From Aphelocoma coerulescens (Eukaryota > Chordata > Aves > Passeriformes > Corvidae), in NCBI RefSeq assembly GCF_041296385.1, contig NC_091013.1, positions 68,913,563 through 68,977,562 on the forward strand: a DNA stretch of 64,000 bases, in the 5' to 3' direction. Under the pieces are notes generated by a model, which saw only the letters and a program-made list of their open reading frames with translations, ran no database searches and was not told where the DNA came from. Positions 1-11,200 of this stretch are shown piece after piece (position 1 is the stretch's first letter; every line of letters begins with the position of its first letter). The position numbers and the translations under genes were made by a program.

Positions 1-303
1 TACCCTCTCTGTAGTGTATTTTCTTGTGGAATTTCATGTGTTTCAGTTTGGCCTCTTGTCCTGTTGTGGGCACCACTGGGAAGGCCCTGGCTCCTCTTCT
101 TCCTCCTTCCCATGAGGTATTTACATACACTGATGAGCTCCTTCTGAGTCTTCTATAGACTAAACAGTCCCAGCTCTCTCAGCCTCTCCTTGTATGAGAG
201 ATGCTCCAATCCCTTAATCATCTTAGCAGCCCTGAGTTGGGCTCAGTGAGGTTTCTCCACATCTCTCTCTTGTGCTGGGGAACCTGGGTCCAGACGCAGC
301 AAA
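1..303 (-). repeat. CR1 LINE fragment, 3' region
   Basis: The plus strand reads as the complement of CR1: the block around 165-235 (CAGCTCTCTCAGCCTCTCC, a GATGCTCCAAT-like stretch, then AATCATCTTAGCAGCCCT) matches the familiar CR1 tail region, and 275-303 resembles the CR1 segment for a compared-with-consensus 'ctggg-agcc...ctgga-cacagc' stretch. It is diverged and cut by the window edge. Confidence 0.75.
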
Positions 304-321
304 AAAATATCCCTGCAACTC

Positions 322-514
322 TAGTTGGAATAGAAAAGTAGAATATTTGCAGCTGGAAGGGACCTACAGTGATCATTTAGTCCAGTTGTCTGACCACTTC
401 AGGGCTGACCAAAAGTTAAGCATGTTGATAAGGGCATTGTCCAAGTGCCTTTCAAACACTGACAAGCTTGTGCATCCACCACCTCTCTAGGAAGCCTGTT
501 CCAGTGTTCTCAGG
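322..514 (-). repeat. CR1 LINE fragment, extreme 3' region (older subfamily)
   Basis: The stretch with GCAGCTGGAAGGGACCTAC, a GATCATTTAGTCCAG block, TGACCACTTCAGGGCTGACC and GAAGCCTGTTCCAGTGT follows the order of a CR1 3' end on the minus strand. It directly follows another CR1 piece from further inside the element, so these are two separate insertions rather than one. Confidence 0.75.
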
Positions 515-1098
515 TTAACTCAGGCTCAGATTCTCAGGTGAATTTATTTTCTTCTTCCTCTTTTTTTCTTTTTCTTGAAGAACTGGTAGTTAGCAATCCT
601 CAAAAATGCTATTGTGCTTTTTGCCTGTGGCTTTTCCTGATGCTATTTTGTTGGAACCTACTTGTTTCTATTCAAATCTCTCCTGAAGAGAACAGATGCA
701 ACTCAGCTGAAATGGTGATGACTGTACAGTCCCGCATGTCACTGCAGAGTGGGAAAAAATTAATAGCATCTAGTAAACAACAAAGCAAAATCAAATGTGA
801 GGTTTCAGTTATCTTTGCTCTCTTCTGCAGTCTGAAAAATCCTTTTTGTTCTTGTGAAGTTTGACGACAGCTCACTGAACACAGCCAATGGGTTTTCAAC
901 AGTTTGTATTTTAATGTTAAATGTCTCTATATCTGCAAGTATAAACACATTGCTGGGAACAAATACCCATCTCAACCTGTGGTCTCATCTCTGATTTTGA
1001 TTAAATTCCTCCATTTGCAGCAAAGGAAGCAACACATTTACAACTTTGTCAGTAAGGGAAAATAGTTGAGCAATTGCTGTGCCTTGATTTACAGCTCA

Positions 1099-3276
1099 TT
1101 TATTTTTATCTACCAGTCAACATACAAATGCATTGTTACAGGTTGGGATTTCAAAGAGCTTTCAGAAGGGAAATAATGTTTCCTAATCCCTTTTAAATAG
1201 CTACCTCTTCTTTCAAGGCCAATTGTCAATTACAGTGAAAAGTGACATACAAGAAACTTTTGTCTAGATGAATAAAATACTCAAGCAGTAAATACATTCA
1301 TCAAACCAGTTTGGCTCAGGGGGTCTGCAGGCTTCCACTCTTTATTACTCAGCAAGTTCTTTGACCTCTGTAAGGAGCTAATCACCACCATAAGTCATTA
1401 CCACTTACCATACTGCATGTCCACTTTTAAAAATTGAAAACACCAACTCCAGCATCTTCTGTATTGTTTGGCAACAGCAGCTGCATTTCTAATGAATATA
1501 TTTACAGCAGGCTTTCCAAATTTGTATTTTAAAGCCTGTGTAGTTAATGGCAGAGTCTGTCTTGTTTATGAATGCATTGGCAGCTCAGCAAGTAGGATAA
1601 ATGCATTTGGGAAGTGTTCCCTAACCCCTTGGCCTGCTGGGCAGTAGTGCCAGGCGAGGGGAGGGCAGCTGCTCCTGCTGAGACCATCCCATCTCCCAGA
1701 GTTATACCTGTGTTTTGTCAGTAACAGAAATGGCAGTGACTTTGCCATACCTCTCCTCAGGTCTCTCCAGTGACTTGGATCCAGCCATGAGAGAAAAATT
1801 TGCCTGGGCTTGAGTGGCAGGATGGAGCTGTGCTCACACAGTGCAGTAAGGCAAAAAGGCATTGCACCACAGTCTGGGGCTGCAGTTCTAGCAGGTCACA
1901 CTTGGCACTTCAAATCACTACTCTGAATGTTTGGCTTGATTTAAAGCCCAGCTAACCACAGGATCCAGTTCACAAAGCTGCTCATTATTTTACTGCAGAA
2001 ATTGAGTGACGTTACGTTTTGAGCAGGGGAAATGATAACCCAAAATGGCATGGAAAAGAGGAATGAGATTGTGAAACATCATCCATTTCTCTTCCTCTCT
2101 CTCTGGCCTTTCCTTATGCTGATGGGGAAAAGTGGCAGAGCCACTGCCATTTTCCTGCCCATCCCTTCCTACCCTCTGCAGGTACACCTTGCACTTCCTG
2201 CAGGTCAGAGCACAGGTCTGCCAGGCATTATGCAGATCCCTGCATCCCCCTCCACCCCACTGTGCATTTCTGAAATTACAGGACAAACCTGGCCCAGAAA
2301 ATCCTCACCAGTAAAGCAATTTCTGGCCCTGCTGGCCCTGCTCACATGAGTACAAACATCATGTGCCTAAAGGACAGTTTAGGAACTCCTCACTTGCTAC
2401 CTGTATTTGTTGAATGCAGGTCTTTTACCAGAAACCACTGTTTTGTCCTGGTATCCAGTAAGAATTAACTGCAGTATCAGTGAAGAATGAAAAGGAGTTG
2501 TGTGGTATTTGTGATTCAACAGCAAAAGCTGCCCCCTGGAGGAACAAGTCATTAGGCAAATGAGATGAGATGCAACAGGGTCCAAAAATACCTCCACACA
2601 TTCAACAGTGAGTATCGTTATTGTAGTCACTTTACTAAGTTAACCAAAGAGACTCAAAAACTGAAATACAGACTTTGTACAGAACGAGTTGGGAGTACAA
2701 ATAAAAAAAATCAACATTCTTCAAGAATTATTTGTGTTTATAAACATCAATAAATACTGAGAAATATGTGAAAATTAAAAAGAAAAAAAGGAAACAATAT
2801 CAGCATTTTTAAATTGTCCCAATATTTATAACTTAAGTGGATTTTTTTGTACTTTAGCAATAGGGATTTCATCCAGAAGTCCTTTTATAATTAAAAAAGG
2901 AAAAGAAAAGTAGTCAGCATATTGCTGACACAAGACCAGGGAAGGGGTCACAACTAGGGCAGAAAAATGACACATCCCATTAGAACTGTGTTGCAATTTG
3001 GCAGGAATACTCTTAATGAACACTGTATATGTGTGAGAAAGAGACAGCATCACTATTACAGGCAAGAAATGATGGTCAGGTGTCATTATCCATTGTCCAA
3101 AATGAAAATTTGTTAAAGGGGAAATGGAGACTAGAAAAGGAAAGGGGAAAAAAAATAAGGAAACTTTTAAAAACACCTCTTGATAATAGTCTCCTAAGGC
3201 AAATGTTACATGCATTACCTTTCCAAGAAACTAAACAAAGCTCTTCCATTCCCCCTATGTTTCCTTTCATTTATTT
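1099..3276 (-). other. SERTM1: Probable SERTM1 3' UTR (end uncertain)
   Basis: AT-rich DNA directly downstream of the SERTM1 stop codon on the minus strand. It holds no supported gene. Minus-strand AATAAA signals occur at 1341-1346 and 1099-1104; either could end the transcript, so the extent given is only an outer guess. The open frames across 2826-3412 on both strands are short, AT-driven and unrecognised. Confidence 0.35.
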
Positions 3277-3600
3277 TCATGAAGAAAGGTTTGAGAGAGC
3301 AGAGCGCTGGGAAGAAATACTGCAAACCTCTAAATTAGTGAACGAACTTCCAGCATCACTATTGTATTCAGGGTATGAGGAACTGGAAGAAATTATGTTT
3401 TTCAGCCTCTGAAGTGCAATGATCAATAGCAAAAGGAGAAAAGCTAAGAGACTAAGGAATATAGAAACATAGACATAGACGTTGGATAAATGGCCAGGTG
3501 ATGAATCCACTGAAGTTGAAAGGGATGTGGGATACAGCTCCAGAAAAGTCCCGTTTTCCATGTTTCCCACAAATCCAGATGAAGGGTCGGGTTCTGACAT
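3277..3600 (-). CDS. SERTM1: Serine-rich and transmembrane domain-containing protein 1
   Basis: Small single-pass membrane protein whose biochemical role is not established. The complete 107-residue frame has the length I recall for the mammalian protein and the same plan. Residues 1-40 are a Ser/Thr/Pro-rich N-terminal part starting MSEPDPSSGF, with an N-glycosylation sequon at N16-G17-T18. Residues about 41-63 form one strongly hydrophobic helix (core LLAFLLLLLIIALQ), followed by basic R65 and K67. A serine run lies at 71-75, and the tail from about 76 to 107 is Ser/Asn-rich and ends SNLSS. The basic residues just after the helix suggest an outside N-terminus and a cytoplasmic C-terminus (inference). 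The whole coding sequence sits in one exon. The start codon has G at -3 but T at +4, so its context is moderate. I see no frameshift or premature stop. Identification rests on recalled similarity of the N-terminus, helix and serine tract; confidence is high. Confidence 0.95.
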   Translation of the reverse strand: MSEPDPSSGFVGNMENGTFLELYPTSLSTSVDSSPGHLSNVYVYVSIFLSLLAFLLLLLIIALQRLKNIISSSSSYPEYNSDAGSSFTNLEVCSISSQRSALSNLSS

Positions 3601-3785
3601 TACTGGGTTTGCGTTTTAAAAATCACAACAGATCTTGTATTTCAAAGGCAGTTTTAGTAGCATGAAAAGGGTTTCTTTTAAGTGGACATTTTTCCATCAC
3701 AATGGTGAGATGACAAGTCAGCCAGTAAATGAATTTATCCTTTACTGCTCAAGCCCAGGACAATTTAAGGTTATATCCTTCAGAA
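3601..3785 (-). other. SERTM1: SERTM1 5' UTR part of the last exon
   Basis: Reading on the minus strand, a long pyrimidine tract (complement of 3791-3812) runs into TTGCAG, with the AG at 3787-3786. This is a strong 3' splice site, so the last exon should begin at 3785. The 185 bases between it and the SERTM1 start codon have stops in all frames, so they are untranslated leader. RNA evidence would be needed to confirm the exact splice site. Confidence 0.65.
3623..3697 (-). promoter_or_regulatory. 24-codon upstream ORF in the SERTM1 leader
   Basis: On the minus strand an ATG at 3697 opens a 24-codon frame (MEKCPLKRNPF at its start) that ends in TGA at 3623, 22 bases before the SERTM1 start codon. 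Its context GTGATGG has G at -3 and G at +4, which is better than the main start. A second, overlapping ATG nearby gives only a three-codon frame. A uORF of this type could lower SERTM1 translation or make it depend on reinitiation. That is inference; no homology is claimed for the peptide. Confidence 0.4.
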
Positions 3786-3812
3786 CTGCAAGGGAAAAAA
3801 GAAAAAAAAAAA
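3786..3812 (-). other. Splice acceptor and pyrimidine tract of the SERTM1 last exon
   Basis: The minus strand carries an almost pure T/C run followed by TTGCAG. This is one of the strongest acceptor-like signals near the gene and fits the predicted start of the coding exon at 3785. Confidence 0.6.
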
Positions 3813-3865
3813 GCAAGATTAATTTACTAGCAGATAATGTGCACTCGATAGAATTTAGCTCTTAG

Positions 3866-6800
3866 GAGTTACATGTCTTAGCTCAAAGATGCAATTCCTA
3901 GAGAATTAGCTAGCAATTATCTTTATATCTCAATTTTCCAAAATGCAGGGATTAGGAGAAATCCTACTGAATCCTAAAGAATTAAAATTGACTCTTCCCA
4001 ACCAGGAGTTGTTTAATTGCAGAACGGCACAATCAAAAATGGACTTTATATGGGACAGAAATGCTGGAATCCAAATTTATCTTGTGAAAAAAATCTAGTC
4101 AAGGAATGAAACCCCCTCTCAAGACTTCAGCTCCTCAACCTAGAAGAGCAAAGCCACTCAACATCACAGTCGATGATGAATGCATTAGCCACCTACTCCA
4201 CAGTGTCTTGCCAGAGTTACCCAGAATTAGAAAATCTGCCAGACCTGCTTTCTTACTGTATATTTAGAAAATGTTTTGAATGGTTTCAAATATCAAAATG
4301 CACCTTGCTGTAATTCTGCCATGGGGATCTTAATGTCAGGCATGTTTCAGTGAAGTGATGCACCTTCTGACACCTAAAAGCAAAATCCCAAGGAATGGGC
4401 AGCCCTGCCAGCCCAGCAAGCATGACAGGGCAATCTAAGGGCTATGGACAAAAGGTTACATCCCAGATGTTGTTTTATTGTTTATTTATTGTGTTTGTTG
4501 TTTTATAGTGGAGCTTTTGGTGGTCTTAATCAAGCATCCCAATGGCCTACAGATATGCAGGAGTACAGAACTGCATCTGCAAATACCAGATAAAAATATT
4601 CCTACCCTTGTGATATATAACTCATAGTGATGCATAAAATATACTAAACTAAAGCCATTTTATAACTCTAATAGTATTTAGCCCCACAGGAAACAGTATG
4701 GTTGTACCTCATGAAATAAGTCACACCAGACTGAACAAAGAGAGAGCCTTATGAGATTATACTCCTTTTGAACTGTCTTTAATTTAGTGATACAAAATTA
4801 ACTAATGGAACGATATGTGTTCATTTCATGTTCTGGAAGTAGTTAAGTGTGTTATAGCTAATTTATCCTTTTTAAAAGATAGGCTTTGATATAGAAGATG
4901 TTTATTCTTAATTACTTGTCATAATGAAAATCAGATCCATTATTAATTGAATTGCTCTATAATAACTTAAGGAATTAATTCACATGAATTCTTTAACATG
5001 GCAGAAGTTGAAAGCCTTTAAATTTTTCACAAATTTGAAATATATTACATCCTACTTTTACTATTAGCACTTGGCCCTGGTACAAAGAACAACTTTGGAA
5101 CTTTTTGGGACTTTTTCTGAAGTTAGTGGAAAATTTATAGTATTACGTAGGACTAATCAGAACCTCTGTTAAGCAGAGATGTGAGTATTTTGCTAAATCA
5201 GAGCATTTACGGGTCCTACAACATCACCCAAGCTATTTTTAAATGAGTATTTTGTAGTGAGATCAGAGAGACTGTAAACTCTTATTCCAAATGAAGCCAC
5301 AAGTAGTTCATTCAGTGCACCACAGCTACAACTTCAGCTCAGGTTCCTGCTTCTGCTGGGAGAAGAAGGTAAGTGCCATGAACTGTTTGTCTCTCTTACC
5401 CTGATCCTCTTGAAGGAATAAGCCCCAGAGAGTCAGATGTCAGCTTCAACTTCTTGATAGGTAATTGGGTTTTCTTTGCATTCCTGAAAACTAAATACAA
5501 CAACATCATAACATTTAGCCCAATCCTAGTTCCAAAAAACGACTGGGAATTTTGTCACTGACTTCAAAGTATAATGGCAAAGCTGGCTAACTGCAACAAC
5601 CCTGTTGTCTTTCTGAGAGCTGTAAACTGACCCAGGAAATGAACTAAGGAGGCAAAGTTTTCACATTCTGTAGTGGTCCCTGCCTTTCCCCCATCTGTTT
5701 TTGGAAAGCTGAGTTGGTGTAAGGCAAAGAATGAATTTCAAGTGTTTTCCTTGAATGACTACAGATGGAGAGGAACTCTAACTGTCTGACAGGAGAAGGC
5801 TTTCCAACTAACCACTCTTGAAAGCTCCAGGGACAGGAGAACTGGCACCTGTCTGCTGGGGGACTCAGATTTTGGGGTGTAGCTGGATCTGGATTACTTT
5901 GTCAAAGGCACCTCTGCAATGCTGGGACAGGGCTGTGTGACTTGAGGAGGCTTCCTGAGTATGGAGTGCAGCCTCACGGTTGAAAGCCCCAGATCATACT
6001 CTGCCTTTCTGACAATGGCTAAGTTTTCCTGCTGCTATTGCTCCATTTTTACACAGCCTTGCTACTCTGATGGACAATCTGCCTAAAAGATGCACAAAAA
6101 TTTCAGTAAAACAATTCAAAGATTTCAGTAAGACAATTCGCTGTTCCAAAAGGCACAGACTCTACCTCCACAGTCTGCTGGTTTTAGATGCACAAAAAAG
6201 CAAAACCTTGTTCTGCTGCTCTGGTCCTCAAATATGAGGGTTGGCACAAAAGGAAAGCCAAAGCTATCCACGACTTGCATATCTGATGGAACATGCCAAA
6301 AAATCAATTTTGTAAGAAAATGAAAATGTGGTCAGGAGCAGAGCCCTCACAATTAGCATATGCCCCAAGTGCCAAATTATATGTAACATATGTAATTTAA
6401 TCTTTAGCATTGCTAAGACAGTAGCCATCTCCCAGTTCAGACTAAAGTGAATATTAAATGAGAATGCAACACTCTCCAGGATGGCATGAACAGAGCTTTC
6501 TCATAGTCCCAGTGTTGTAAATGCTTTACTGTCTGTATTGTATTTCTTCACATATCTTAATGCAACAACTCTTCTTCTCCAGGCTCAGTCAGATATAATT
6601 TAATGGTGTGTACTCACACCACTGAAACCCTAAAATTTGAGGAACAGGCAGCAAAGATAAGTCTGGTAGACTCAAATTCTTGTGAGTTTATCAGCCACAG
6701 AAAGGCACTTTGTTTTCTTGGTTCTTCCTGTATTTTTGTGACTACAAGCTGAGAAATACCTTGGCTGTTTCAGAGTCTTCAAAATATTAAGCAGACAGAC

Positions 6801-8133
6801 AAACTGACATGAAAGAAAATCAGCATTTTTGTATTACATAAACTAACATTTTGTCTCAATCTCCTATGGACTTTCTTTACAGGTAGAAGGTATCCTGGAC
6901 AGCCCTTATTGTAAACATCTAACAGATGAGATCTTAATTTGCCTTTAGCATAGTTACAACAGAGAGGTCCCTTGTCTGGCCTAATTTCAATATTCTGTTA
7001 ATAGGGCAGGAAGAGTAGGAGGAAGATTGTGCAGGTTCCCAGGTGATACGGTGATGCCAGTTCTAAGATAAGACCTACTCATCCCTAAAGATGTGTTACT
7101 CCTCCCCAAGTTCTGCTGACATAGTGATTGGTTCCAAAAAGTGGCAGCAAGTTTTCACTAGACTGATATATGTATGAAGGACAGGGAGCTCCTGGTTTAA
7201 TTCTTTCATCCTCCCCCTCACCGTCTTTGTTTTCTACATTTATTTCCTTCCTATATTACCAATATTGCCCTTCCAGCAAACATGTAACACAAAGCATTTA
7301 ATGCCAACAAAAGTATGTTTGCATGCTCATACTAAAGGGCTGAGTGAATTTTACATACCAGGAACACTTCAGCCTTGAAAGGTAATATGCTCTAGACTGG
7401 AAAAATGTACCATTTTAACATCATGCAACTAAGTAAGCCAGTAGCTCTAGACAGAAAAAAGAAAAAAAAAGCAACATTTTGTTCCATTGAAAAGGTAGGT
7501 AGGAAAGGCAAAGAATGACATCTAGCTTGCAGTTTACCAAGAATATTATTCTTAATACTTCTTCTTCTTGGATACATGTCTTTGTCAATTAAAAGACTAC
7601 AAGTAAGTAGGATGCTTCTTTTTCCCATTAGAGATGAACCTTCCAGGAGCAGAGAATCCCTTTCCCACTCTGCCTGGGAAACAGGATCAATAGCCAACTG
7701 ACTCAATAAAATAGAGCACAGAAGGAAAAGAAAAACTATTTCCTGCCACAAGCAAAGTTTTCCTTTTAATTTATGATCTAATTTCATTTTTTATTATGAT
7801 TTAATATGATTTAAATTTATGTCTTTGAAAATCTAAGAAGGCAAGTGCCCAGATGGCTTGGTTGCAGGTTAAAATCAAGTTATAATTTGTTTGGGGGTTT
7901 GTGTGGGACTGGAAAAAGGAAACTCTCAGAGCCATAAGGATACTTAGGTTGATTCAGATAGGCTCCAATGATTCTCTAACTTACATTTCCCATGGATCTG
8001 CTGATTATAGAGTCATTCATATCAACGTAAAGCAAAGATGTTGTGACCTGGGATCAGACCTAGAACCCGTGAGTTAAATCTGGTCTTTAAAAGTAGAAGA
8101 AAAATGAGCAAGGAGAAAGAATAAAATACTTAC
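3866..8133. other. Predicted SERTM1 intron, no other gene seen
   Basis: AT-rich DNA between the predicted non-coding exon and the coding exon. Open frames are short and without recognisable protein features. I see no clear transposon or RNA gene in it. Confidence 0.45.
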
Positions 8134-8235
8134 AAGCAGGAAGAAGATACGGAAATAGAAGCAGATTGTCCAATGCGGAAGATGTGGTTGGTGATCACGC
8201 CCGAATCTAAAGGGACTGCATGCTGAGAAAAGCCC
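8134..8235 (-). other. SERTM1: Predicted internal non-coding exon of SERTM1
   Basis: A 102-base block on the minus strand is bounded by near-consensus splice sites. The acceptor side reads GCTTTTTTATAG with AG at 8237-8236. The donor side reads GTAAGTA starting at 8133, matching six of six core donor positions. The block is more GC-rich than its surroundings and contains CpG (CGGGCGTGATC), unlike the adjacent AT-rich intron. It lies between the CpG island and the coding exon on the right strand. Since SERTM1 coding starts in the last exon and the leader there has in-frame stops, this exon would be 5' UTR. An alternative is a small exon of an antisense or separate non-coding RNA, though the splice-site polarity fits SERTM1. 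Confidence 0.55.
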
Positions 8236-11200
8236 CTATAAAAAAGCAAATGAAAGCAGAAGAGTTTAGTAATAACTACAATTATAATAAAATAAAGGAA
8301 GGACAAGTGCTGAATTTTGACTGCTCTTACTGCCAGAAATTTCAGAAAAAACAAAACCAACTGCAATCCTGGCTTGTGTTTTATTCCTGCTAACAACATC
8401 CTTCTGCTGCCCAGTTACAGCACGGCATGTACCGTATCAAAACCATGATCCTGAACTCTGCTTTACAGACAGGCTTTGATAACACCTTTCTTTTCTTCTG
8501 CAATGTGCTCCAGGACCAAGACAGACATCTGTCCCCTCATGCCTTTTTAAGCACTAGAGCACAGTATCTGCTCTCCAATTCATTTCACATTATGCCCTAA
8601 AGACTCCTGCCAGGAATCGGGTCTTTTGGATCTCACTTTATGCATTCTCTTTATTTCTGACTATCTGCAGTTTAAGTTTTCACATACCTGAAATACCCAA
8701 ACTGAGTATATTATATGCACAAGAATAGCTAGAAGAATTTTGTGTGCTATGTGCATTCAATACCTAAAATTAAAACACAGCCCCTGAACTGTTTTTAGTA
8801 AAATAAATTAAATTTCTTGTATACGAAGAAACAATCCCAGATGATGCAGATTAAAGCAAAAGAGAGGCTACTTTCAAAAAGATTTTCCGCTCTGGGGGAG
8901 AAAAGACACTTTCACAATCATTGTACATCTTAGAGCTCTGCCCCTTCAGCACATTTGGTTTGACTGCGTTAGAGAAGCAGATCTCTGGGGATGGATGTTA
9001 ATGCATTGTTGTGCTGCTTTCATCCCTTCAGTCACTGAATCACTTACGGTTTAAGCCTCTCCAAATTCAATAAAGAAAATTATCCAGTGCAGCTGTTAAA
9101 AGACAGTATTGTTGAAATCCAAATGTTTTGATAACATTGACTATACTAATGTTCCACGCAAAGGGAGTCAGACAGCTTCTTGACCGTCTCTTTGTGCAAG
9201 ACAGGTAGGAAGCTGCAGGTGTAAGTCAGCTGCCCCAGAGATGGATCCAGCATATGCTCTATATGTGAGGGTGTGCACCCTTGTCACCTTGCCCAGAACT
9301 GCTTCTGAGGCTGAGGCAGGTGTAGTACAGGATGCAGAGGGGATACAACAGCCCCTGTATATCTTTTCTCTAGCAAATGTGCCTCACAGAGCCAAGAGCT
9401 CCACCCTATGCCCCTCAGTTTTGTCTGCTTGTAGCAGAGACCCTTTCCCTCCCCTTTATCCTGGGGGAAAGAGGCAAAGATCTCTACAACAGGGCTGTAT
9501 CTTCAACCAAGGCAAATATAAATGATTTTGCTCTTTTGTCTTGGGAGAATTTTTGTTAGTCCATCTCCCCCCATATACACAGAGCACTGCTCTTGCCCAT
9601 TTAGTCCTTCATTCAATACAAGAGTGCCACAATCTCCAGCAAGGCAAGGGGAACAGAGCTAACCAAATTTTGAGCTGATTAAACATGAAGTGAAAAACAC
9701 AAGACACCCTCGAGGCTTCCTAAGTGCAGGCATTCATATTCAAATGGAAAGTGTACACAGTGAGAAGGGGAGGGGTGAGCTTTCAATTATCTTTGAAGAA
9801 CAGAGAAATATTGGGACCAGAACATCAACAGGCTTATCTTGAGAAGACCCCTCGGCATCGCAGTTGTATCCCACAGTCCTTCATCCTCTTGCACCCTCTA
9901 ATGCCCTCCACAGCTGTTTTCACCGTTTCAGCTGCAGCAGTAGGCCACAGAAGGATTTGGCCCAAAGAGTGTATTCATTCACTGCGCCAGTAAGATGTGC
10001 AAGGAGCAGGGACCTATCTGCTCCCTATATCTCTCAGGATGTGGAAAGAGGTAAGGAATCTCACTGCTGTACATCTGGGACCTCAGGTGGGAAAATGGGG
10101 CCCTCCTGGTCCTGCCTTCCATGAGGTCATCAATTTGAATTGCACCCAAAGGACACACAATCACCAAGGAAATCAGTCTCCTTCCTGTGCAGGTTTGTTA
10201 AAAATATTTCTTTCCCATTTTTTTTTTTTTTTTTAGTTTCCTGTGAAAAATCACAGGTTGCTGAAAAAAAAACACTCAAAACTCAACAGCCTACTCTTTG
10301 CTGACCATAATGACGGGTCGTATTTGATTTCTTGGTGTCCGGTCCAAAATTTATTTGTCTTATTGCCACTCTGAATAACTTTTGTTGCCACTCTCAGCCA
10401 AATTCAACCCAGGCAGAAACCTCAAACTGGTTTGAGCTCCTAAAGTTTAATGACAGTGGGTGATCAGGCAGAGAAAACGTGAAGGTTCACACAGCCATTT
10501 GGTTGACAATAATAGCTGTAAATCTTGGTACTTGACTTCTGCAGTCAAAAACAGCCACTAAGGTGTGACTGTCAAAGTAACAGACCCTGGGTGCCTAGCT
10601 GGAAAGGAGGTCCAGGGCAAGGTTAGCCAGGGAAGAGGAGAAACCAGCAGGTGTCAGGAATCCTAAACTTCTGCATTTTGCATAATGACTTCTTGTTTGA
10701 TTTCTTGCAACCTCAGATTTACAAGTTTTGTTTGAATATAAAATTTAGTGTAGTGTAGAATGGCTGTGTAATGAGAAATGAGAATTCCATTACAACCCAT
10801 TTTCCTCAGTGGAACAAGTATACGAAAGTATTTCAAGTGCGTGTGCCTTTGTTGCCTCCTTTCATAGTTGAATCATCCCATTCCTGCTACCCCTTCTTTT
10901 GGAGGCTGAAAATGGCTGTGTTGAGCATCCCACTAACACTACTGATAAACTTCTCAGGAGATAGCATCCAGCATGTGTGGGGGGGGCATAGTGGTGATGT
11001 AATTAATCTCAGAACAAACAAAAGTTAATCAAGCTTTGCTACCTCACGCCTGACTCTTCACATTGGCTCCTGATAACCACCTTTTGTATTTGCCACAAGC
11101 AGACCAGCACTGGACTCGACAGCTGGGGCCAAATGGCCAGTGCAGTGGAGGGCTGTGCACTGTCTTCGCCCTTCCTGAAGCCACCACACTTCTCATGGGG

